A stretch of DNA of 64,000 bases from Coleophoma eucalyptorum (lineage: Eukaryota > Ascomycota > Leotiomycetes > Helotiales > Dermateaceae), in assembly GCA_026120035.1 (NCBI GenBank), contig JALRME010000003.1, forward strand, positions 1,612,001-1,676,000. The letters run 5' to 3'. Below are positions 1 to 10,693 of the stretch, in pieces. Made by a program: the position numbers and the translations under genes. The notes beneath the pieces are model-generated. The model saw nothing but the letters and a program-made list of their open reading frames with translations, did no database searches and was not told where the DNA came from. Numbering within the stretch: the stretch's first letter is position 1; each line of letters begins with the position of its first letter.

Positions 1-927
1 AATTGCGATTAGCTTGCCTATGTCTGAATGTTTCTTCTACCTGGGAGGTTTCCCTATTACGTTTTTAGCCGACCCGACCTGCCGCCGCGAGGGGGAGGGG
101 GGGGTGGCAGGAAGGAGAATTCTGATTTGAATTATTGTCAAATAGTTGAAATTGAAGAAGACAGACAGCATTTCCTGGTAGTATTGGTTGCGATTTCTTT
201 CTTGAGGATATTTGAAGTGACAATGGTGTAGCAGTCCCGTGTGCCAAGCACGGTCATTATAAATTTAAGTCTTCAAAATAGCACTCATTGTCTGTAGGCT
301 TTTATTCCCGCCGTTCGTCCTCCCATTCTGACCTAATAATACTGCTGATTTTCTACATTACCCCTTCGGTGGATATCTTATGTCAATGGAGCAACAAAGT
401 AAAAATACAGTCTGTATAGAGTGGCGCTCATGTATGGCTATCAATATATATAAAAGACCTTATGTGCTAAAGGACATAACTCTTAGGTATTTAGCCACAG
501 CCATATTTATTCATACTACTGAATTTACGTATATCCAATTGTAGATGCGATCCCCAAGACTAAGCTCTGACCATGATTTAGTCTTCAAGAATAATTATTG
601 GCTTCCTGGGTAATGTGGCTAGCTATTCATGTTGATGTTGATGCCACTCATGAGACTTCCTTCATAAGTCAAACTCCGAGGAAGTCTCATGAAAGGTTCA
701 TATGATATTGTAGCGGCCTTCTGCATTGCTTTCAACACATCTAGATGGTGAATGCCCAGTCTAGCTTTGCGTTTTTAAATTTCCTTTTCCCACCCCCCGG
801 CGCCTCCTCCAATGATCGCTGTAGAATTCCAATATGCCTGCAGAAGTTACGATTTTAACTTCACACAGCTGAGAATACCCTTTTCTTCAACATATATGCA
901 CGTGTCGTTGGATACGAATTAGATCCT
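1..927. other. Intergenic, no gene seen
   Basis: Only short, unsupported reading frames occur here. The stretch holds a G-rich run near 90-108 and a clear 14-bp inverted repeat at 648-692 (listed separately). It is the downstream flank of the Zn2Cys6 gene on the minus strand. Confidence 0.6.
648..692. repeat. Perfect 14-bp inverted repeat (hairpin)
   Basis: Arms 648-661 (TCATGAGACTTCCT) and 679-692 (AGGAAGTCTCATGA) are exact reverse complements around a 17-nt loop. It lies about 235 bp beyond the stop of the Zn2Cys6 gene, so it could be in its 3' UTR or be a small mobile-element remnant. No target-site duplication was recognised. Confidence 0.75.
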
Positions 928-3900
928 TCATTGCTGGTCACTACTCTCTCTCCCTTTCCCTTTGGGATTTTCCCAAGCGGAACGAGGCGCTGGAGCTGTT
1001 GACAAGTAGCGTGGGACCGATCCACCAAACCATCCACTACTGGAGGTGCTCTGGTCTATAGGATCACTGGGATCTGGGTAGTTTGCCTGTGGTACGTATG
1101 GCGGCTGTGATGAACTACCCATTGCCACCGGCAGTGGGTCATCAATCTCCATACTGGAGTTTGCAGCAATACCTGTCATACTCATGCTGTTGCGTGAAAA
1201 AAATTGGTGCCATGGCTCGTCATATCCCCCGTGAGGTTTTGAGATACCCTGAAGGCGTTGGAGTGCTGTAGCGGGATTGATTAAGTTTCGCATCATCGAC
1301 GATTCCACTGGTGCAGAATTGCTTCCCGAGTCCATAATCGAGTGCTGATCTACGGATGCCCACGCTGTGGTAGCCTGTCTTCCGCTGATCGGACTTTGAG
1401 AATCCTCATACTGCTCAAGATTTGCCGATGTGAGATCATGGCTACGGCCCTGACTGTGAGCGGTACTGCTTATATTGAAGCGACGCCAATTATAAGTAAG
1501 AGGTATGGCTGCTTCAGTCGGCATGTCTTGCGTGTTTCCATCGATGAGCGGTGCTACTACCCGAAGGAGAGCATCAAAAATTTCCCAGGCTTTCCGTGCG
1601 GATATCGACTGAGCTGAGAGCATGACCAACCATCTAATGCCTTTCTTGGCATCTTGGAGAATCAGATCTGCCTCTTCTGGCATATGTTGTGCCTGGAAAG
1701 ACATTTCAAGCATCAGCACGGAAAGAGCTTCACAAATGTAATGTAGTGTTAACCACCATGGCGGGATTGCACACAATGTTGCAGGACTTCCAGAGGACCA
1801 ATGTATTAATGATATCATCTTTCGAGCAGAGTTGACACAGTTCAAGACCGTGTCATGGGTGAAGTTTTTACTCTTTGATGACCGATGCTGTATACGGCCT
1901 TCAGAACGGCATAGACAAGGGCGAAACAAGACCATGCGAGATGAGTTGAAGGCCATTGCTAAGCCCGTTCGTCGTAAAAGGTATGGGTCGTTCCAGTCAG
2001 GCTCGGATGTTTCATCTAGGCTAAAGTTGAATTCTTTTGGTAGATTTTCTCGCCATGCTAGAAGTCGACAGTCGATTTTTGATATAGTCCCTTGTACTGC
2101 TCCCCAAGGTTGGGAAATAGTGGTTGCACTATACAAATGGGAAACTATCTCATGCGTAATGATAGCTAACTGAGTACTATAAACAAAGTAACTCGAGGTT
2201 GTAGAAGGCAATCGAGCGTCAGGAAACGAATATGTGAGCGTTTCAGGATTTCTGCTTAGATTTGTGCGTTCTGTCGTCAGTTGGTCACCTTCCTCACTCG
2301 AGATAATATCTGTCAGTGACAGATATGCTCTCTTGAGTGGGACTGGTTTGTTTGAGAAAACAGCTCTGCCCGGCATACCCACGCGAGTTCCCTGCTCTGT
2401 AGCTGGCACTGATTCCTCAGTCTGTGTATGAAGTGGTAGTTCTTTCCCAATGGCTTCCTCGTCAACGTTGGTCGGTAACGGTGCACTAGTATCTTCATCT
2501 GATATACAGCTTGGCCGACCAGTTAACTTGTTGAGAGAACATTCAAGGCTATAAAGAGACCACCAGGTCCGAACGCGATGTTCTTTATCTACTTTAGATA
2601 TACTCTTCACCTCCTGGCGAACATGCAGTCCAAGGCTCATGGCATGCCGCATTGCGAGTCCACAAGAACTCCAGGATCTGGAAGAAGTCAGCTAGAAAAT
2701 CAACACCGAGAGAGCTGAGAGAGGACTTGTTGAGCCGGCCCGTAGTCAGATAGTAAAGGCTTATCAATGCCAAGAATTGAACCATAGATACTCTTGGGTC
2801 GCTATAAACCAGATCTGATTCTTTGCTGAGAGCTTTGGCCCTCGCAATGTATATTGAATGGTCATCGTTGTGTGGTTGATATTGCCGTCGAGTAAGTCGT
2901 GCGAAAACGCAGCTAATAGCCCAAATACTATTCAGTGTTGCAAGCCACAACCTCTGATCCATAGAAAGAGCTCGGGATGTCCTAGGAAACTCTCTGTAGC
3001 TTCTCTGGAAGAGGGCCCTATTCAGAATTGGAAAGAAGTTGTGAACATGAGTCCAGTAAATGTCAAGAAGTGCACTGGCGACCGCGTCGTCCGGCCATGC
3101 TAGGGGTTGAACTCTGGTTATGTCGACAGATTCTATGTCTGCATCCTCCGTATGATATGATGAAAGCGTATGGCCTACTTCTTGAACTCCTAATACAGAG
3201 TCTTGGCCCTTTCTGGAACTAGCTTCCTGTGCCGACCTTTTAGCCCATACGACCGACGTCGACTTCCCTAAATGTCCCGTTTGTCTGGTATCATCCTTAT
3301 CTACATCGGTATCGATGATGTCTAATGACTCTGTCGACCCAATCTCTGCCTGTTCATCGCTACCGCCGCCTTCGTCTCGCTCTGATGTGACCGTATTAAA
3401 TGCTATCGCGGAGGCGGAAGTGTCGCCGTCATCAGGTGATAAGGGACTAGGGGTCTTTGAACGTCAGCTCATTCCTCACTGCTCAATCCTTGCGGCACTA
3501 TGAGGTTCTTACAATGGCCATGATGCGATCGACGGCAGCCCTAAGCTGGTCCGCCGACATCGTCTCATCCTCTCGTATACGTTGAAGAGCGTCTGTCACA
3601 TCGGCTGTGTACTGCTGGAATATTTGGGCATCTTTACTGAGCTTCGATATTCGCCTTGTCCATGTTACTTTGCGTTATATGTTCGCAGTATGTAGATGCG
3701 ACCTACTTTCGTTCCTTGTCCCGTTTCCCATCACCATAGACGCACCGTCCTCGAGTATTGAGACACCTGGAACATGGCTGACCTCCGGTACATCCAGCTT
3801 TCGCTCTCCTGCAGTTGTCGCATGCGTGAGATGTTCGAATCTTCCGTTCTGGCTTTTTCGCAAATTCGGTTCCTCTTCTAATAGCAGGAATTTGGACTTT

Positions 3901-4179
3901 CCCAGAGGATGACGTCAATGTGTTAGCCAGCGCTGGCTCCCGCTGATTCTCGGGCACCGATAGCCCTGGCCCTGGCGATGGCCCCCCCGGAGTCGAGTGA
4001 TGCCCGGAGGTTGCATTTGCTAGTGGGACGGTAGGGTGTGGTGGATAGATAAACTGAGTGTAGCTCGGTGCGCTGGAACTGCCATTTGAAGGAAGATTTG
4101 TGTCTCGAGAAGATTCAGAGGCCCCAGTCCTTCCTCGCTTGACTCTTTTCTCTGGCATCGTCAGAGAAGTCCCAATCAC
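928..4179 (-). CDS. Zn2Cys6 transcription factor with fungal-specific regulatory domain
   Basis: Predicted nuclear DNA-binding regulator. I join four exons: 4179-3707, 3654-3513, 3454-2727 and 2677-928. They give 1,030 residues in frame. The zinc cluster starts at C120 and has the CDNCRRAKAGC...CSRCLNTRGRC pattern. It is followed by a basic stretch and a heptad-like segment, as expected for dimerisation. A long acidic/Ser-rich linker leads to the Fungal_trans domain (ALLDIYWTHVHNFFPILNR, then a join across the last intron giving RLNKSWSSCGLAMRHAMSLGLHV). The C-terminal 200 residues are Ser/Pro/Gln-rich. An alternative start is Met8 at 4158. The target pathway cannot be read from the sequence. 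It is divergent from the CoA gene about 2.2 kb away, too far to argue for shared control. Confidence 0.88.
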
Positions 4180-6434
4180 CTGCTAGGAGCGATCAGACTT
4201 GAGAAAGGTTCGTAATGCCTTTGTCAGATAGCTCTCTAGCTCTGGGGTCATGCCAAACAGGAAGCCTTGTTTGATGGATGGATGGATGGTATGACAGTGT
4301 AAATATTGCAACTCCTCTCAACTATGCAGCTCGCCCGACTTGTCAATGTTACTGCAGCACAGTCGACCGTTATTGCGAGCCCCATAGGGTCACAGGGCGG
4401 AGACCTTTGAAAACTACCGTCGCCGTACGAACTTGCATGGGCAGAACTGCTCGTCAAAGAAGCCAACTTGTGCAGATAGTTTGTGACTGAATTCAAGCTA
4501 CGTCAGCGAAAACACCGTCATGTGCTAAACACACCGTAAAGAAGAGTAGCGTGCGGATGTTGAACAGGAAAACTCGAGAGTAAGGCGAGGAGGCCGAGGG
4601 AAAGAAATGAGCCTGTTTAGGTAGGTGGAAGGTCCACCAATGCAGATCTTGGAATGCGTCCTATCACTACAACCGGTGTAAAAGGAGTCTGGCAATATAC
4701 TTTGTTCTTTGCATGAGCTCTGGACGGCACAGCTATTGAGTACCGCGTAGCGAGTTGGGCTCTAGGTTTTTGATATTTAGCACCCTCTGGCGACGTCAGT
4801 GCCAGTATGTATAGCTCGTTCCTAAATTAACCTCAAGCAACCGAAGTGGTCACGAGTGGAGCAAAGACGAGGCGTCGCGAAAACCATTGGTGGACAGGCC
4901 ATCGAGATACCATACTACAGAAGGCTTCGTATGGATGTGGTATGTGGGGAGAGCAATTCGAATGCAGCAATGCATCGCGCCCGAGGCATATTGGTTGTAG
5001 GAATTTAGTACCAGTAGTTAAGTGGAAGGATACGATGTTGGTGAACCGCGTACGAGATTTCTGCGCATCGGCCTTAGTACCAACGCCACAAAAGCGCAGC
5101 CAGGTTGGAAGTCTCCTTCTCCTTCCGTTATCCTACTGGTGAGCGTGTGAACTTCTCAACAGTACTGCAGCACATTTTGAGTTGGGACAGATACGCCTTG
5201 CATTATTTCGTGGGGACAAGATATATTTATCGATCGTGTGTGGATCGTCGACTAGTCAATATGATTATTGTGCGTAGAAGAGAAGGCGGTCTTGTAGGGG
5301 GGGTATGGATGGCACGGGAAGGGGTAATGGGTGGCCACGGCGGTAACAGTTGGAGGTACATTATTGCCAGCGATTTCCAGCCCAGTGCAGACACTGAGTA
5401 GATCGAAAGGCTTTTGAGGAACAGCTCCTCGCCCCCTAGAGATTTCCCCTATGGAGGTGCTATGGTATGCTCCAATACCCCCGTTATTTTATTAGCCGTG
5501 CGACCTGTCCTGCGCTGCCATCCTGTCTGTGCTCGTGACCACCCAACCGGAGACACTTCCGGCCCCCTGCAGATGGGAACATGGATGCATTTTTTCAACA
5601 TCGAGCCTACATCAGGTACTCTCTGCCATGCTAATTTTCGAGAGAAGGAGCGTCGCTCATAATTAGGACAGTAAGATGGATACAGCCAGAGAGTAAGAGA
5701 TCGGAAGGGTGGGTATAGTTGTTGTTATTGTTGTGTGTGGTTGATATGGCGGAGCAACTTCCGCTCGTCAGCCTCGGTTACGACTAGCTCGCCATTATTC
5801 CCATCAAAGCTCTAGCATTTAAACTCGGACTATAGATTCGCCGGAAGCGCGTCTTCAAGCGAGGAGGGGGACACCAGCGGCCGAACGGAGGGGAAACGAG
5901 TTTGCTTTCATCCTAGGTGGGGAGCTTTTAGAGCAATAGCTTTCGACCAAGGAACTACCCAAGACCTTATAATACAAGCTTCACGAGCTGTGAGTTGTAT
6001 CAGCTATATACATATCGCTCGGACTACCGGTGTCTGATTGCCGACTGGAACCAACCATTCGGCATTGCGAGCGTACCCATAGCTTACTAGAGGTGTGTCA
6101 GCGTTGTTGGTTTTTATCTCCGGTCTTATTGACCGAGGTACGTTACGGCATCCTTGAGATAGCTTTGCAACTTATCAAGCTGAAAACAGATCAGGAACAT
6201 CCGCGGCTTGTGAACATATCCGTGACGGTATTAAGTCTTCTCCTCTGCCAATTCTCCTTCTTCCGCACTACCAGGAATTCATCTAACAGAATGGTGTCTC
6301 AGAAACGTGCAGGACGTTGTGCTTCTCTTGGGAAAGACCAACCCAGCACCAGCTTTACTCTCTCCTTCCACCTGCCCGACACAAGACCTTCGTCACCCAC
6401 ACCCTCCGTATTTTCATCCGCTTCTGACGCTACC
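4180..6434. other. Divergent intergenic region and probable 5' leader
   Basis: This 2.25-kb stretch separates the starts of the Zn2Cys6 gene (-) and the CoA-pathway gene (+). It has small frames at 4846-5142, 5105-5401 and 5414-5662, all without recognisable motifs. A (GATG)n run lies near 4274. The segment 6030-6434 is open in frame with the ligase, but reads like leader: no conserved motif and an unusual composition. Confidence 0.55.
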
Positions 6435-7562
6435 ATGTCGTCCTCAACCTCGACTCCAGATCTTGCACAGCAGGAGCGAAGCTACTTTGATGTCAACCCC
6501 CCTCCTGCGACATTGGAAAAGCACTCCTCAGATGCAAAGACATTTATAGATTTCCATACGACTGCAGGTAGACGTGTGGTATTGGTGACCTCTGGTGGAA
6601 CGACTGTGCCTCTGGAGCGACAAACAGTCCGATTTATCGACAATTTTAGTGCTGGAACTCGAGGAGCTACCTCTGCAGAATATTTTCTGGAAGCTGGATA
6701 TGCGGTTATCTTTCTCCATCGACAGTTCAGCCTTCTGCCATATTCCCGCCATTATAGCCATGCCACAAATTGTTTTCTCGACTTCTTGCACGAGGGGCCT
6801 AGTGGAAGTGTAGTTGCTAATACGCAATACCAGGAGAAGATGCTCAAAGTTTTGCGACAGTATAACTCTGCAAAGGAAAAGAATCTGCTTCTTACTCTGC
6901 CATTTACCACAATCAACGACTATCTGTTTGTGTTGCGATCCATAGCACAGCTTATGCGTCCGTTAGGTCCTCGTGGTCTGTTGTATTTAGCAGCTGCTGT
7001 TTCAGACTTCTTCGTTCCACCCGAGCGCATGGTAGAACATAAGATACAGTCTACAAATGCTACAGATAAGCCGAAGGAGGACGAGGAGACCTTCGATAAT
7101 TTTGATTCTTCGCCAGCGATACCAAGAAGCAAACGCTTGATTGTCGATCTTGATCCTGTTCCAAAGTTCCTGAAGAACTTGGTTGATGGCTGGGCACCCG
7201 AAGGAATGATCGTCTCGTTCAAGCTTGAAACTGATCCCGAGATTCTTGTGCACAAGGCTCAGTATTCTCTTGATAGGTATCAGCATCATCTTGTTATTGG
7301 CAACTTGCTGTCGACCAGGAAATGGGAGGTAGTGTTCGTTACCCCTGGGCAAGCAGACAAGTGGATCAGAGTACCCAGCAGCCAAAGGCGGAATCCAACA
7401 TGTGAACAGGACTTAAACACAGTTAGTGCGGAAACAAGTCAGAGACCCCTCGACCCCAAAGAGCTTCCGGAGGGCGAGCCAGAAATGGAGATTGAAAGCC
7501 TGATCATCCCTGCAGTTGAGGAGTTACATACGAAGCATATCAGTGGGGCCGCAAAACAGTAG
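6435..7562 (+). CDS. CAB2: Phosphopantothenate--cysteine ligase (CoA biosynthesis)
   Basis: Second step of CoA synthesis from pantothenate: joins 4'-phosphopantothenate and cysteine, using a nucleoside triphosphate; cytosolic. No intron is needed. The Met at 6435 gives 375 residues, close to the yeast enzyme, so I prefer it to the upstream in-frame Mets at 6291 and 6030. Family motifs seen: LVTSGGTTVPLE, FIDNFSAGTRG, YAVIFLHR, the AAAVSDFFVP segment, IVSFKLETD, and the HLVIGNLLSTR block near the C-terminus. These match the eukaryotic single-function ligase, not the bacterial Dfp/CoaBC fusion. The extra Ser/Pro-rich N-terminal 40 residues are usual in fungi. A candidate pantothenate-type carrier lies 50 kb away (57 kb), too far to infer linkage. 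Confidence 0.93.
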   Translation: MSSSTSTPDLAQQERSYFDVNPPPATLEKHSSDAKTFIDFHTTAGRRVVLVTSGGTTVPLERQTVRFIDNFSAGTRGATSAEYFLEAGYAVIFLHRQFSLLPYSRHYSHATNCFLDFLHEGPSGSVVANTQYQEKMLKVLRQYNSAKEKNLLLTLPFTTINDYLFVLRSIAQLMRPLGPRGLLYLAAAVSDFFVPPERMVEHKIQSTNATDKPKEDEETFDNFDSSPAIPRSKRLIVDLDPVPKFLKNLVDGWAPEGMIVSFKLETDPEILVHKAQYSLDRYQHHLVIGNLLSTRKWEVVFVTPGQADKWIRVPSSQRRNPTCEQDLNTVSAETSQRPLDPKELPEGEPEMEIESLIIPAVEELHTKHISGAAKQ

Positions 7563-8050
7563 TTACACGAATTAAAAGTTAATCTCTACAAGTTCGGATT
7601 TTGATGCAGTGATATAGTGGTATCGGCGATGTGGATGTGATAGATTTTTAATAACTCAGGGCGGCCTACATGTGCGTGATATGTAGTAGAGAGCAGGAGC
7701 TAGACTTTTGCTATGAAGAATGCTTCATTAAACTTATGACCAGGGCCAATTTCTTTGAGGTTGAGTTCATGAATAGAAGTGAAATGCCGATAGATATCTT
7801 TCCTTGTGCCTTCCTCGTATTGTGGGTAGTTGTTTGGTAGATGGGTTCGCTTCAGAACGACAAGGTCGACGGATATTGGCTCTCGCCAAACACGCTACTT
7901 CCACAATCATGGACCAAAACTGCAAAAACGAACACAGCATGACCCGATCCACAACCTTTGATGATAAAACTCTCTTTTAAGTGCTGGAGTATTTCTCAAG
8001 AAGCAAAAGGATCAAAACATCAAAAAGGCAATTAACCACTGGGTGGCTAT
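7563..8050. other. Intergenic, nothing seen
   Basis: Downstream flank of the ligase gene and 3' flank of tRNA-Pro. AT-rich; only one short frame (7767-7952) with no recognisable content. Confidence 0.6.
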
Positions 8051-8140
8051 GGGTTCATCCGTGGATCGAACACGGGACCTCTCGCAAATTTTGCTTTGGG
8101 TAAACCCTAAGCGAGAATCATACCACTAGACCAATGAACC
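8051..8140 (-). tRNA. tRNA-Pro (anticodon AGG) with an 18-nt intron
   Basis: Read on the minus strand, the gene starts GGTTCATTGG and ends GGATGAACC plus discriminator C, giving a 7-bp acceptor stem (GGTTCAT/ATGAACC). The D arm (TGGTCTAGTGGTA) and the T arm with internal promoter box B (GTTCGATCC) are intact. The anticodon stem is CTCGC/GCGAG, the loop carries AGG, and about 18 extra nt follow anticodon position 37, the canonical place for a nuclear tRNA intron. The exon sequence matches eukaryotic tRNA-Pro closely. No CCA is encoded, as expected for a nuclear gene. Confidence 0.93.
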
Positions 8141-8920
8141 AGCTGAATAGTTGTTGGAAAAAAAACTAGTTATTTTAATATAAGTAGTTATTTTGACTGA
8201 GCTGATCAGTAGCCTCGTTGTTAAAGGGGAAATGCAAGTTTCAAGTGATATTATTAAATGTCCGCGACAATATAGTTGTTGTGGTTGTAGTAAGAGGTTT
8301 GATACCCATTACTCAGCATAATTTGAAAGATAACCAAGCTGATCGAAGCGTGATTCAAACCTAGCAGGAAAGTAACTCAAAAGGAAAGGTGAATGATTAT
8401 CCTAATGTTTCGTACTTCTGTTGCTTGTCCATATGAACCTGTGTCACGTGGTGTCCTGTAGAGATTCAGCTTGTCTCGATTCTATATGAAATGGATCACT
8501 TCAACTCCTTGCACTACAGCTTGATTGGATGCGGTCGATATCTTCTGCAACTTCTAGCAGAAGAAACTATGTCTCTTGTTCACAAACACGAGACCGGTCT
8601 GGTTACGAAACGAGTATGGGTAAATCTCAGGGAGGTACTGATTGGGGTGCAAAATTAGTTGGCCAGGGTTCCACTAATTTAGTACGTATGTTAGTCGCGT
8701 TTTTATTCACATTTTATTGCAATACAATGTGGGAAGTTGTTTTGATTCTTGTGTATACATTTTGAAATAGTTATGGCTTAACTTAACAGCGGCGCGCTAC
8801 TCCGTATGAGACGTCAGTTTTTCAAGCCACTAGCTCGGAAGCACCGTGCTTCTTTATCTTAGCGTCTGTCTCCGATAAAGAAGCACCCGACATCATTCCC
8901 CAACATTCACTAGACCAACC
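8141..8920. other. Intergenic and ATG29 promoter/leader
   Basis: Upstream flank of both the tRNA (-) and ATG29 (+). A 78-residue frame at 8529-8765 shows no motif. The important content is the inverted repeat at 8838-8886, listed separately. Confidence 0.6.
8838..8886. promoter_or_regulatory. Inverted repeat with paired GATA sites upstream of ATG29
   Basis: Arms 8846-8858 (GTGCTTCTTTATC) and 8874-8886 (GATAAAGAAGCAC) are perfect 13-bp complements with a 15-nt loop. A third copy of the outer 7-mer, GAAGCAC at 8838-8844, can pair with the same left arm. Each long arm carries a GATAA core facing the other. The element ends 34 bp before the ATG29 start codon, so it is either a promoter site for GATA factors or a hairpin in the mRNA leader. 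The transcription start is not known. Confidence 0.6.
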
Positions 8921-10398
8921 ATGTCTGCAGAAGATCCTTCGTATACGGTCTTCATACGACTACCATTTCCCCGGGGGGACTTTGTAGATCCTCCAGCTGT
9001 AGGTTTATCCATTATACCGGTCTGTGGAGCTAACAGCTACAGGTTGAATGGAATGCCGCCAAGGACAAGGCTCTATGGAAGATTCTCTCCAAGGCGTCGA
9101 AGAATAGCGACATTGATTGTATGTATTGCATCTTAAGTCTAGACAATGCTAACAGTATTCAGGGTCGGAGTTGTGAGTACGCCGATAACATGTCGACCGC
9201 ATCCTAATACCCTTCAGGGCTACCAAATTCGAAGTCACACTTGCGTTCCTCCTCCAACAAGCAGCATGGCTCTACGAGCGACAACTCCTCCAGGTGAGAG
9301 CTCAGATGAGAAAGGTTGGAGCTTCAAAGGGTTCTGCAGCTTCACCAGTCCCTCCAGGAAGTATAACAGAATCAGGAGGCGAGGCCATGAGAAGAACAGG
9401 CTCGGGCGGTCAGTATAATAGGCTGATTAGAGATTTACATGCTGAAGTCACATAGGTCCTCGTGTACCATCGTCTTTATCTACTCGAAAAGACTCCCCTG
9501 TGCCCAGGAATGATGGAAGCACATCAAATGCATCGGGAAAGCCACTAGGTAGATATTCCAGATGTATGATAGGCATACACTAACGTTACCAGCACCTCCG
9601 TTCTCTCGTACCTCGTCGGCAACTACTATACCATCTCGACAGCTACCACAACAGAATAGCCCTCGCCTAGCTCAAGCAACCCTTCATAGACGCTCTCTCT
9701 CACCTCCTCCGAGGACTAAGGCAGTTGATATGCATCCAGACTCATCGAGCTCTACAGAGGAGTCCTTATCCGATTCATCTTCCGATTCAGGAGTGCCTGC
9801 TCAGAGTCGCCTCCTTAGACGCCCACCGCGATTCTCATCTCAAAGGCATGGCCTCTCGGATGACGCTGATGACGATGATGAAGGACCTGCCTTTATGCCT
9901 TTCGCTGCAGGTCCAGACACCCATACACATCATGATCCTAGCGAGACCCTGCGCGGTGATCCTCGGAACATCTCGAGGAGAGTCCCAAGTCGGAAAAACA
10001 CCGATATTATGCAGCATTCGCAAACATCAGACTCGTCAGCAAGCTCAACTGCCCCTCTCTCAAGACTTCCAGGCAATAAAGATGGTGCTCAGAAGCCAAG
10101 ACCAGCAGGTCCTTTGTCTCCACGGAGAACTGCCGAATTAGCTGGGAGATCTAGCGGTAGAGGTAAACACATTGGAAGACAAGATAGCGACGGCACACCA
10201 AGTATGGGAAGCAGCTTCAGTGATCTGGATGGTACGCAATCTTGAAACAAATTCTGAAATTTAGCTAACTCGATGACAGATGCATCCGTCACTCAAAGTG
10301 CTCTTGAAGAAGCCCTAGCTAGCAATATGCAAGCTGGGGGTGGTATGGCAAGCAGAATGAGTTCTATTAGTCACGCTCTTCGAAGCAAGTACCTCTGA
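8921..10398 (+). CDS. ATG29: Autophagy-related protein Atg29
   Basis: Scaffold subunit of the Atg17-Atg29-Atg31 complex that starts the phagophore assembly site. The N-terminus (YTVFIRLPFPRGDFVDPP, then after splicing WNAAKDKALWKILSKAS and IDWSELATKFEV...LLQQAAWLYERQ) is the diagnostic Atg29 domain. The middle is long, Ser/Pro-rich and disordered. The end (SALEEALASNMQ...SSISHALRSKYL) is the conserved C-terminal helix. I count seven exons: first 8921-8998, second 9043-9118, third a 10-nt micro-exon at 9163-9172. Later introns start at about 9409, 9546 and 10231; the last exon ends at 10398. Every join keeps the frame. Possible regulation by the paired GATA element just upstream. The next gene converges on it, 295 bp away. 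Confidence 0.93.
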
Positions 10399-10693
10399 GC
10401 GAAATATTAGGCGTAAATGAGGATATGGCGTTACCAGTTTGGATCACAGCACTCAGGCAGCAAGGCGCTTCGGAAGTAACATATTTGGAAGTTGTTTTGG
10501 CTCAGAGAAGGGCCACAGACTGTGATTATAATCAACTGTGGAAACTTGAATCTTGATTTCCCAGTCCTTTCCCAGAACATGCTCAAGCAGTTGCCATGTC
10601 AAGGTGACTGGCTTTTACATCATCTTCTTTTTCATAATAATCTAGTCTGGATCCAAAGGACTTAAATGCCTGCGACGAAAGTGATAAATACCT

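Noticed and set aside
4846..5401. Two overlapping 98-residue frames (+)
   Set aside because: Overlap in different frames, no signal peptide, domain or intron pattern.
6030..6434. Extended N-terminus of the phosphopantothenate--cysteine ligase
   Set aside because: In frame but without conserved motifs; the start at 6435 gives the normal family length.
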